Part shown: piece by piece, positions 23,003 to 32,849 of the stretch | Layout: every line of letters starts with the position of its first letter | Numbering within the stretch: position 1 is the first letter of the stretch | Source: Ciborinia camelliae | Lineage: Eukaryota > Ascomycota > Leotiomycetes > Helotiales > Sclerotiniaceae | Direction: 5' to 3' | NCBI GenBank assembly: GCA_025890175.1 | Contig: JANPYM010000014.1 | Span: 1,573,829 to 1,637,828 of the forward strand | DNA length: 64,000 nucleotides | The notes under the pieces: model-generated | Database searches by the model: none | Told to the model about the DNA's origin: nothing | What the model saw: the letters and a program-made list of their open reading frames with translations, nothing else | Translations under genes and position numbers: made by a program

Positions 23003-25429
23003 ATGGCTTCGCAGGCATTTATCGAGAACGAAATATCTATGGAGGTGGAAGCACAATCACCAACTGCCACAGGCCGCAGAGTCATCTCTCGAGAGGATTG
23101 GTTGAAGCTCAAGCCAGCCATAGAACTATTATACATAGTTGAAAACAAGACATATCCTGTTGTCGCTAGCAAACTCATGAGTGATTTCGGATTTTATCCT
23201 ACGTATGTGCAGGCTCCCTTATGGCGACTGTATGAAGCTTGCATTGACATTCTGAGCATAGGAAACGCCAATTTACGCGGAAAATTGAGGAATGGGGCCT
23301 AAAGAAGAATATTAGGAAGGCAGAAAGGAAAGCTCTTTTCCAAAATGAGAAAAACGCCGGAATCATGCAGCTCAGTATTGGGGACAAACGTGTCCAAGAT
23401 CCTCGAAGGATTCAACGGCTGAAGAGAAGATATGCTCATGAAAACCATCGATTCCAATGTATGAAATCCTTCAGCAAGCCTATTGTTCGAAATTTTACTG
23501 ATCTTTGACCCACTACATTCAGATCTGCCACCACAAGACATTGATGCTCCATCGATAACTGCTCCGCCAGAACCACATTCTACACCTGCAGAGCAACTAA
23601 ATACACGAAAGCCTATGGACGGGAACCCCCAAGGTCAATTAATATTTCTGAGCTTAGAGATTCCGAAGGAGACTTTGGCCATGGACCTGGATCTATGGCC
23701 TTTTGACTATGATGTTGATATCCCGGGATCTCCTGGACTGACTCGACTATTCGCATTATTGGAGATCGAAGCCTCTATACCACCTATCAATCTTGATGAT
23801 GAAGTTGTGGAAGGAAAACAGTCTATCTCCGGAACTGAGCTTCGCAATGATATTGAGTGCCGTGGGACAACAAGCAGTCAAATTTCTTCCACATATAGCT
23901 GTGGCAAGTATGGACCCATACCTAATCTGGTGCGGATGTCTAATCCAGTGCAAATTTTCCCTAAACCAAGAAACAGACTTCCGTGGAGTCCATTGTTTGA
24001 GCTTGATATTTTTCCGAATTCTCGAACTACGCCTATTCGCGATTATACGCCTACATCGACACCATTATTTGACACGTGGAGTGCAGAGATCGAAGACTGC
24101 GAACTCAAACTTTCGAAATTAAGAGTGACTTTCCCGGATCATCATCCACCAGTTATCTTAAGCCTTGAGCGCTTGATATGGCTTCATGACCAGATATTTG
24201 TAGGAAACACGGAACTATATTATCAACTTCTGAATGCAAGGCGAAAAGAGAGCCATCCAAATGGTTACAAAATAATTGGGACGTATCTCGACCTTATTAA
24301 TAAGCTCCTAGATGAGCAACGATGCTCAGAGGCGGCACGTCTTCATCAAAGGGTACACCAAACGATCCAACAATCTCATTTGAGCTCTGAACACCCTCTG
24401 CATATTCAATGGTCCTATCTTGAAGCCTCGATTTTGTACCACAAAGATCAAGACCAGGAGGCTGAGGATGTTATTCGATTAGTGCTACAGAAGGCCTTAA
24501 AGACCCTGGGTCCGAATCATGAAATAACGAACAATGCATTCCAACTTCTTGGTTGGTTACTCGAACTACATGGCGACGATTCATATACAGAAGTCGAAAA
24601 TCTATATAGATATATAATTCACGCAAGTAGAGGATATAGCCAAAATCCGAGTCAAAATTTCATTATAAATATGTTCCACTTGATCAAACTCTTGAGGAAT
24701 AATGCACAATTTGACGAAAGTTACAGTGCGTGTAGATATATTATGGAATATACGGAACTAACAATGGGCAAGACATACTATTGGTATCATCGATACCAAA
24801 ACCAGATGGGTGAAATTCTTCGTGCGAGGGGCATGCTATCGGAATCCATCGAATATTCCCGCAAGTTATTGGCAGAAGAAAAAGACGATTTACAACGATC
24901 ATATGTTTATGAAAATCTCGCTGACGCCCTGAAGAAATCTGGGAATTTCCAGGAAGCGATAGTCTGGCATAAAAGATGTCTCTTATATGATGTTGGAGAG
25001 TACGGTTGGGGGGAAATGCCAGGTATCAGGTATATTTGTAGAGAATTAGGGTGCTGTTATGAAGAGCTGTCGCATCTCGAGGAAGCATTGTTCTTCTACG
25101 AGAAAATTTTGGAGAAATTAAAGATTTCTCATGGAGATGTACATTCGTTAATTAAGGAAGTCGAAGGTTGTATTGTTCGAGTACAAAAGCGTATGGAAAA
25201 AAGCAGAGCGAGCGGTGAGGAAGATGAAATTGAGGGTGTGGATGGTTTGCATGAAGACCCGATGGAAGGAGTAGATGATGGTTCGGAGCATGGTCAGATC
25301 AACGAGGATAGTGAAGAGGATGGTGAAGAGGATATAAGCTTGGATGAGATCTTCAAAATCGAAGACCCAGAGCCCGATGAAAAAATACTCGAGCTGGACG
25401 AGCAGCTGAGCTTAATGAGGATTATCTAA
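23003..25429 (+). CDS. Clr5-domain and TPR-repeat protein
   Basis: Three exons, 23003-23202, 23262-23458 and 23523-25429, encode about 767 aa. All three phases close. The start is MASQAFIENEIS at 23003; an in-frame ATG lies 66 nt upstream. Residues about 30-85 form a Clr5 domain: EDWLKLKPAIELLYI, then MSDFGFYPT, then across intron 1 RQFTRKIEEWGLKKN. The domain is named after fission yeast Clr5 and is common in filamentous fungi as a putative DNA-binding unit. From about residue 340 to 670 helical repeats resemble TPRs (LADALKKSGNFQEAIVWHKR, LGCCYEELSHLEEALFFYEK). The last 80 residues are highly acidic. The architecture suggests a nuclear scaffold or regulator. The function of this protein class is unknown to me. 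Confidence 0.82.
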
Positions 25430-25987
25430 CGTTGTGCAAAATAGGCAAGTTTCGGAATTGGTCATTCCCGGATTTTGCAATTTAACATATCTCCAGAGTC
25501 AACATCACTTCTCCGTGGTATGAGGACGGAGATCAAATCAAGGTCAATTGACTTCCGATGACCTTGCTCCGCTATCATCTTGAGTTACACCATGTCGAAT
25601 AACCCACGACAAAAACTACCTATACAACAGCTTTCATATATTCGAGGTGGAGGACTATGAAGATCGGTCGCATCGTGCAAAGCTTTGCCATTTTTTAATT
25701 CCAAAGTCGTCATTTATCATATCTCGTTACGGTTATTCTCCTTTGTCGATAGTTTATTTTATTATCTCTAATTATTACATTACTTTATGACATTTACCAT
25801 TTCCCTCCACGATATATGTGCCATGGTATCATTTCAACCTTATATCTTGTTTTACCACTCCCTCATGCATCGGCCGGTGATCCGTAGCCTCCTTACTCCT
25901 CAGGTAACATTTTCTCCAAGAGTTTCTCCATCAGTGATCATCTCCCACCACCCATTCATTCACTTCCCACCCCCCCTCTCCTACTCC
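25430..25987. other. Convergent spacer
   Basis: 3' flanks of the Clr5-TPR gene and the minus-strand secreted-protein gene. No coding signal is seen. The frame at 25787-26131 is antisense to the latter. Confidence 0.55.
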
Positions 25988-26548
25988 CTACAACTCCTTC
26001 TCACAAACCTCCCCCGGACACCTCCAAATATCCGTATAACTAGCCCCACTCTCCCACCCAATACTACAAACCGGAGTCTTCACCCCAATCGTCATATTCG
26101 ACGTATTAATCGCCGTGCAATTGCCCGCTAGGATCTTTCTCCCTGTCGTATACCAGGACCCGGATGCTACGTTGAGCTTTACTTCTTTACCGCAGATATC
26201 GGCTGGGGTGTGTGAGCTTGGGGTTCAAATGTTTGGGGTTTGGGGAGGGAGGGGAAGATTGAGGGGGAGAAGGTTTGGGGAAAGGAAGGCTGGGGGCGGG
26301 GGATTTGAAAGGGGGATGGAAAACGTACCCTGCACGTAACCAGTAGGGACGTCAAAACCAAAAGGTCCCTTGGGATAAAAATCATACGCCGCCGTACAAT
26401 TTGCCTGACTCGCTGGTAATATCATAGCATATCTACCCGTCGCCGTGGTGATAGTATAATCCACGAAACCGTAGTGGAAATCGGCGAGGACTGTGAGGGG
26501 GGCGGCGAACGCGAGGAGCGCTGAGAGAGAGAAGAGGGAGGTGCGCAT
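25988..26548 (-). CDS. Small secreted protein
   Basis: Two exons, 26329-26548 and 25988-26202, encode 144 aa. The 126-nt intron has donor GTACGT and acceptor CAG, and phases close (YVQ then ADICG). Residues 1-22 (MRTSLFSLSALLAFAAPLTV plus LA) form a clear signal peptide. The mature protein has five cysteines (NCTAAY, DICGKE, NCTAIN, VCSIGW, CPGEVC contributes two, so the count is six if the pair is included) and several N-x-S/T sites. There are no membrane segments after the signal. I do not recognise the family. It may be a cell-wall or apoplastic protein. The intron contains a G-rich tract that makes spurious long frames. Confidence 0.72.
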
Positions 26549-28060
26549 TTTTGGTTTTGGGTGGTGGTTTTTGAGTACTGATTGATGAATGGGAGGTGTG
26601 GTCGTGATTGATGGAGGTGTGATCGTGATATGTATGTATGGATGTGCGAGTGATTGATTGATTGTATGATTGATTGTATGATTGATTATATGTATGAGAT
26701 GAAGTTGATGAACTGAAACCTTATTGATATCCGAGTCACTAGTATTTTGATCTTCAAGATTGACTTTACATTAACAGCAGAAATGGATAACCTTATACTC
26801 CTTATTCTCCCTCCTTATATATACCTTATTTCAACATCCCTCCCATCCATGATCCCATCCATGATCCCCATCCACCATGCTATTCTTACATCACAACCCC
26901 ATCACCATGCATGCATCGAATCACGAATCATCAATTGATTCATCTCCGTAAAATCCGCACGCTGTCACCCGTCATACGTAGTACCGGTTCCCTGTCCTGC
27001 GCACTGCCGATCCCCTATCCCATCCCATTCCAAAAATAGCCCCCTATCCACACCCGATCCCCATGATCCCATTGGTCCACCCGTCTCCATATATCCCCGC
27101 CAAGCATCCTACACGTGTATGTTCGGGTAAATTTCTGGGAAACGTCTCCAAACGAGAAGTGATGGATCTGCGGGAATACGAGATGAGATTTCATTATTGT
27201 TGTTGATTTTTTTATGATATTTACGGAGTACCGGTCGGTACCTGCTATGTAGTTAGGTAGTGTAGTATGTACTAGGTAGTATGCAGGTAGACTACCGGTG
27301 AGGTTCTCTCGTTTATGTTGATGAGGATGAAAATAAATTTGGTGATACTGCAGGTGTATGTCAATCACGAGGTTTTTGGTCACACGACACCACACGACAT
27401 GCATATGGATGGAGATGGGATTTATTGAGAGTGGGATAGGGGGAAAGGGGTTTATATTTATATAGGTACCTAGTTATATACGAACAGCTAGGTGATGTTG
27501 TATGGAAATTTCAAGGTGCTATTTTGAGAGGATCGTTACGTCTACATTACTTACCACGAGTATGCAGCGCAGGAGATTGAATCCTGCCTATCTGAACGAC
27601 TCGAAGATATAAAAATATTCAGGGGATTCGGGATTCCGTGCTACATTACATTACATTAAACTGCGAGTACGAGTGTGGCTGTAGGAAGGAAATCGGTACG
27701 GGCCGTCTGTGGTGGTACGTACGGTGAGATAAATAACACCCGAAAATCGAACAGTCAGCTGTTGATGGATAGAGAATGGGAAGCAGGTGAAAACTCTCGA
27801 TAAAAAGTGTCTACATAGATACCTAGCAGGTGGAGAAAATAATGTTGCTCGAATTCGGATGCAATGCATCGTAGCGAGTTGCTTCAAACGTCACAACCTG
27901 TTCCAATTGGCCTGGTGGCCCCTTGGGTATTTGCTTCTTCCATACCGTGAAAAGTCTTCAAATCTGAAAAACATCTCGAGTATTCTTGAATCCTTTGTAG
28001 TACCATTGGGCAGAGTGATTGAACACGTTGATAAAATCAGTTCAGGATAACGACAAAAAA
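26549..28060. other. Microsatellite-rich intergenic region
   Basis: It contains GATTGATT/GTATGATT repeats at 26650-26690, CATCCATGATCC repeats at 26850-26890, and TAGGTAGT-type repeats at 27240-27290. Short frames (27015-27404, 27651-27887, 27787-28050) lack recognisable content. No gene is supported. Confidence 0.5.
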
Positions 28061-28926
28061 ATGAAGAACTTCCTATTCGCAGTCCAGACGGATAATGTTG
28101 CATCTGATTTTACCTCCATTGGGCCGTTTTTGCGTTTGGAAAGTAATATACTACTAGGCTCCATTATGGGCTTTATTTAAGCATCTGCAGATATTCCTAA
28201 GATCGCAAGAAAGAATAACCAAACCTTCAGACAAGCCTGGAAATCAACATTACCTCTCAGGGCCAATGCAATCTTCGAGCGGAGCGTGATCGGAACGTTG
28301 GTATGCATCGGTCTTGATCTTGTATTCACATTCCCGAACTGTGTCGATGATGTTCGAAACCTCCAAGCTTCTGAGACGAGGGGAAATCGCAGATTTAAAA
28401 ACGGCATTTGGAGAGCAAGGTTTCAAGAGATTTCAAAACGCCCCCAGTAGGTATTGAAACCTTTTTCTTCGCCGGTGTTTCCATTGGCGGTTTGTCAACG
28501 ATGGTGGCTTCGAGAAATCCTACCTCGGCGTTAAGCTTATAGCTCAGACGACATAGCCTATCACGACCTAAAGGGGTGGCTTTTCTAGCTGGAATATGCG
28601 GAGCCATGGCAACGACAAGCCTTTGGTGGCTTTCAACTGGCGGTATTGGGAGCCGTGTGAGATTGATTAAGATGCGCCGGCAGAAGTGGGAGAATTTGAA
28701 AGACCCAAGCATTCCCAAAACTACTGTGGGAGACAACTATAAATGGCTGATGAGGTATAGGGCGGGCAGAGATAAGAAGCTTATGAAAGAGGCGGGGAAT
28801 GATATGACCGGCGGAAACGCCTTTGCGTCTGGGGAAGCAGGTGGTTCTGATATGGATGATTCACCATGGGATAGAAAGCCCACAACGGAAGATGGTAAAT
28901 GGACGTCGGGCGAGACGGACAAGTGA
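28061..28926 (+). CDS. Candidate membrane protein gene, structure uncertain
   Basis: Several plus-strand pieces look protein-like. One model is ATG at 28061 (MKNFLFAVQTDN), a 48-nt intron with donor GTAATA and acceptor CTGCAG near 28190, an exon containing SVIGTLVCIGLDLVFTF, a second intron from about 28447 to 28556, and a last exon ending at the TGA at 28924-28926. Phases close for this model. The second intron contains another protein-like stretch (FFFAGVSIGGLSTMVASR) in a third frame, so either the model is wrong or the gene is broken. Two hydrophobic segments suggest membrane spans. The C-terminus is Gly/Asp/Lys-rich. No family is recognised. Confidence 0.35.
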
Positions 28927-29475
28927 TGCTAGGTAGTATTTGTCCATCGCTGAAGCTGCTATGTGGCATAGGAAAGTCGATCGCCTTTCATCATTGCTGG
29001 ATGGTGGATGGGTGGTGCAGCGGTTTGGGTGAGGGCAGGATGAATCGTAAGATACAAGTATGAAAATGCATATAATGACTTTTCTTCAATAGAAATACTG
29101 TAGCATAGGTATATATAAGTATACACCTATATATATATATATATATACTACATAATATATAGGTAGGTATATGCAATAGATATAACTTTGACCAATTTTT
29201 ATGATTGTGATATACCTGGCACGGTAGGTTAAACAATGAAATGGTGGGTGGTATCGGCCAAAAAGGTTGACCCAAATGCCGATGCCGATGCCGATCTTCA
29301 GCCTTACCAAAAACACTAAAAATTCCAACAAACGATCCGGTTGAATACCTACCTAATAACTACCTTACACACAGTTAAATACAGCTAATATCTGTACTCC
29401 ACTCCTCTCCTCTATCTAAAACCATTGATCATATTCTGCCCCAATTGCTCTTCCCCCTTTTCACCATCCACCAAA
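28927..29475. other. Upstream region of the capping enzyme gene
   Basis: It contains a TA dinucleotide run at about 29130-29150 and a GATGCC repeat near 29275-29295. No gene is seen. It probably holds the promoter of the gene starting at 29476. Confidence 0.5.
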
Positions 29476-30636
29476 ATGAGTGGTCCCGTCCCCGATATCC
29501 AAGCACCAGGAATTCAAGCACATGGCGACGTGTTACAGAACATGCGAAAGGAAGTAGCCAAACTATTGAATCGTAGCAACACCAGCTTCCCCGGCGCACA
29601 ACCCGTCAGCTTTACCAGACGTCACCTCGATGAATTGATGCGACAAGATTATTACGTCTGCGAGAAGTCGGATGGTTTTCGTTACCTACTCTACCTTACC
29701 GACGACGAGAATCATGAAGAATGTCACTACTTGATCGATAGGAGGAATGATTATTGGTGGATACCTAAAGGAGGACTCCATTTCCCCATCCCTAAAAACG
29801 TCTCGGGATTTCACAAAAATACTTTGATCGATGGAGAGTTGGTTCTGGATAGATCTCCAAATGGGGAGGTGCAACCGAAATATCTCGTCTTCGATTGTAT
29901 GGTGCTGGATGGAAATAGTCTCATGAACCGCACACTCGACAAACGAATTGCGTATTTCGGCGAAAGGATCTTCTCACCCTACCAAGAACTTCTGAGAGAT
30001 TACCCGGAGGAAAAACAATACATGCACTTTATCATGGAGTTAAAATCGATGCAGTTCGGTTATGCGATGGAGATGATGTTTCGACAAATCTTACCATCGT
30101 TGCCGCATGGAAACGATGGCTTGATTTTCACATGTAGGAGTACGGAATACAAACATGGAACGGATGAGCATATCCTGAAGTGGAAACCGGAGAATGAGAA
30201 CAGCATCGATTTCAAACTATCTCTTGATTTCGCCACCGTTCAACCTTCTGCCATGGATATCGCCGAAGGAATCACCGAGCCATATATCGACTACGATGCG
30301 ATTCCCGTGTGCAACCTGTTCGTGCACGCGGGCAATAATAGGGATGAGTGGTACGGGACCATGTATATCGAGGCGGAGGAATGGGAGAATTTGAAAGGGC
30401 TAGGAGAACCGCTGCAGGATCGGATCGTGGAATGTTACATGGATGCGCAGAAGAGGTGGAGATACATGAGATTTAGAGATGACAAGGAATATGCAAATTA
30501 CACGAGCACGGTGGAGAGCGTGATTGAAAGTATTAGGGATCGGGTTACGGAGAAGGATTTGGTTTCCGCGGCATACATGATTAAGAAAGAATGGAAGAAG
30601 AGGGCCGAGGAGGCGAAAGCTGCCGGGGCAGCTTAA
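29476..30636 (+). CDS. CEG1: mRNA capping enzyme, guanylyltransferase subunit
   Basis: Single-exon 386-aa nuclear enzyme that transfers GMP from GTP to the diphosphate end of nascent mRNA through a lysyl-GMP intermediate. In fungi it pairs with a separate RNA triphosphatase subunit. The nucleotidyltransferase motifs appear in order: I is EKSDGFRYLLY with the predicted catalytic Lys64 in K-S-D-G, III is TLIDGELVLD, IIIa is YLVFDCMVLDG, IV is NDGLIFTC, and V is ILKWKP. The C-terminal OB-fold region follows (RDEWYGTMYIE). The length fits fungal alpha subunits, a little shorter than yeast Ceg1. I chose the ATG at 29476 (context CAAAATGAG, MSGPVPDIQ). The frame is open further upstream but without another ATG. 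The Lys/Ala-rich end is typical of a flexible tail. Confidence 0.95.
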   Translation: MSGPVPDIQAPGIQAHGDVLQNMRKEVAKLLNRSNTSFPGAQPVSFTRRHLDELMRQDYYVCEKSDGFRYLLYLTDDENHEECHYLIDRRNDYWWIPKGGLHFPIPKNVSGFHKNTLIDGELVLDRSPNGEVQPKYLVFDCMVLDGNSLMNRTLDKRIAYFGERIFSPYQELLRDYPEEKQYMHFIMELKSMQFGYAMEMMFRQILPSLPHGNDGLIFTCRSTEYKHGTDEHILKWKPENENSIDFKLSLDFATVQPSAMDIAEGITEPYIDYDAIPVCNLFVHAGNNRDEWYGTMYIEAEEWENLKGLGEPLQDRIVECYMDAQKRWRYMRFRDDKEYANYTSTVESVIESIRDRVTEKDLVSAAYMIKKEWKKRAEEAKAAGAA

Positions 30637-32849
30637 GTGTAGGAAGGAGTATGGAATGGAATTAATATTGCTCAATTTTTTCTTTCTTCTTTTCTTTTCT
30701 CTTCTTTTCTTTCCTTTGGAGATTAATTATCGTTAGGCGTTGAGCAGACGGAAAAAAAAGAACTCTTGATTGTATTTTTATTCGATGTATATATATGGAG
30801 AAAGGAAGCATCATCCATAATCATAGTGCGAGAGCTGGATGGATGATGGGAGCATAGGTATGATAGGATGGGATAGGCAGGAACGATACCCTTTGAGATT
30901 AAACTCTATATTATTGATTTTCAACCTACCTGAAGATTAGAAGCCTGCGTTCTTTCTTTGATTGTAACTTATGACTTACAGCTAGGGAACTTGGCAGAGA
31001 GAGAATATAGCATTGCACATTGCATTGCATTACCTTCAGAAGTTGATGCTAATGCTGATTTTTTCTAGAATCCCTCCTCTCTTGTCAACATGCATGCATG
31101 CTACCTAGGTAGGTAGGTATTCTTATTTATTCTTCCCTTCCCTTACTTTACCCTATTCTCCTCTACTTTACCCTATTCTACTTTACTTTACCCTACTCTA
31201 CTCTACTCTACTTTAAAATCTATCTATCTATCTGCATGCATACCTAAATACCACAAAAATAAGCGACGCAATGAAACCAGAAATCCCTTCATTCCCCCCG
31301 CCCCCTTCCCCCCGCAAAAAAAAACTCAACTTAATCATCAAGTTCTAGGAAGAAAGAAAGAATCAAGACCCGAGATTGAAAGACGGGAGCTGCTTAGGAA
31401 TATAGGTATCTAGGTATCTAGGTATCTCCTTGGACTATACACACTATTATACCTACCTAATCTTACCTGCTATGCCCTCCTGCGCTTATCTACCGTACTT
31501 TGATGTGTGTAAAATTTGAAATCAAAGTCGAAGTCGGTGGTGATGATATAGTATAATATAGTATAATATAGTATAATATAGTATAATATAGTATAATATA
31601 GTATAATATAGTATAATATAGTATAATATAGTATAATATAATATAATATAGTATAATATAGTATAATATAGTATAATATAGTATAATATAGTATAATATA
31701 GTATAATATAGTATAATATAGTATAATATAGTATAATATAGTATAATATAATATAATATAGTATAATATAGTATAATATAGTTAGTATATCCGTATATGA
31801 CAGTAGGGAAGTGTTACCAGTCGGTCTTAGCTAGCTATCTATCTTCGTCCTTTAATTATCTTGGTGGATTTTTAGTTCTAGAGAGGAGAGAGGTCCCGGA
31901 AAAATCGAGCTTGTTGTAAATAAGGTATTTATCTATTTATCTATCTATCTATCCATCTATCTATCTAGATATACTTACTTATTTACCTATTCTAAGGCTA
32001 TGTATGCAGTATGTTATATATGCTAGAGTGCAGGATGTGATGTAATATGATGTGATATGATATGATATGATGTGATATAATGGATGAGAGAATAGGAAAT
32101 AGGAAGTAGGAAATCAATGGCCCTGCTCTTCCCTTTCCATTCTTCTTTTATTAATACTTTGTACTATTTGTATATTTTCATTGCCTATTCTTATTAAATA
32201 GAGAGAGGGAGATATATAGGTTTATATTGATAGATATAATTATATTTATATATCTATCTAAAAAAATAAACAAACAACCCAGCCCAATAAATACCTATAT
32301 ACCTATATATACCAGATACGCATAAAATCACCACAAAATCACAAAAACCACCACAAATCACCACCATGACACGAGAAGGAAGAATCTCGTATCCATCCAT
32401 GTTCATATCCATCCAAAGCTACCTCTTCATATTCATACTCAAATATTCATAATCGTATCCATACTCATTTTCGCGAAGGGGGAAAAGGGGGGAGGGAAGA
32501 AAAGAAAAGAAAAGAAAAGAAATCTCGCTAGAGCTAGGTGGATAAATACCTAGGTAGGTAGGTAAATAGGTAGATATATTCCCGATAAATTATATTTTAC
32601 GATACAATACAAGACAATACAATGATAATGACAATGACAATTAATAATTACATCAATCCAACCCCGTCCCATCCCATTCTATCCTATGATCTCCCAAATA
32701 TTCCAGATGTAGATAGATAGATAGATATATAGATAGATGTATGCGGTTTCAATTACTCCCTCCTATCAATAAGTACTTTCAAATTTCCACAAGAAAGCCC
32801 CAGGCCTCACACATACACACACACACACAAACTAACGAATCCGCACCAC
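30637..32849. other. Low-complexity intergenic region
   Basis: 3' flanks of the capping enzyme and transporter genes, which converge here. It is filled with simple repeats: CTTTACCCTA-type at 31140-31220, TATC/CTAT runs at 31210-31230 and 31925-31970, GATATGAT at 32040-32080, and the 10-bp satellite at 31546-31781. No gene is seen. Confidence 0.6.
31546..31781. repeat. 10-bp satellite, GTATAATATA
   Basis: About 23 head-to-tail copies of a 10-bp unit span roughly 236 bp. Nearly all copies are identical. At least two carry A for G in the first base. The homogeneity suggests recent slippage expansion. Confidence 0.95.

Noticed and set aside
26225..26328. Continuation of the secreted protein without an intron
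   Set aside because: The unspliced tail is a Pro-rich low-complexity reading. Splicing gives a cysteine-rich end with exact phase.
31546..31781. CRISPR array
   Set aside because: No spacers. It is a simple head-to-tail satellite in a fungal genome.
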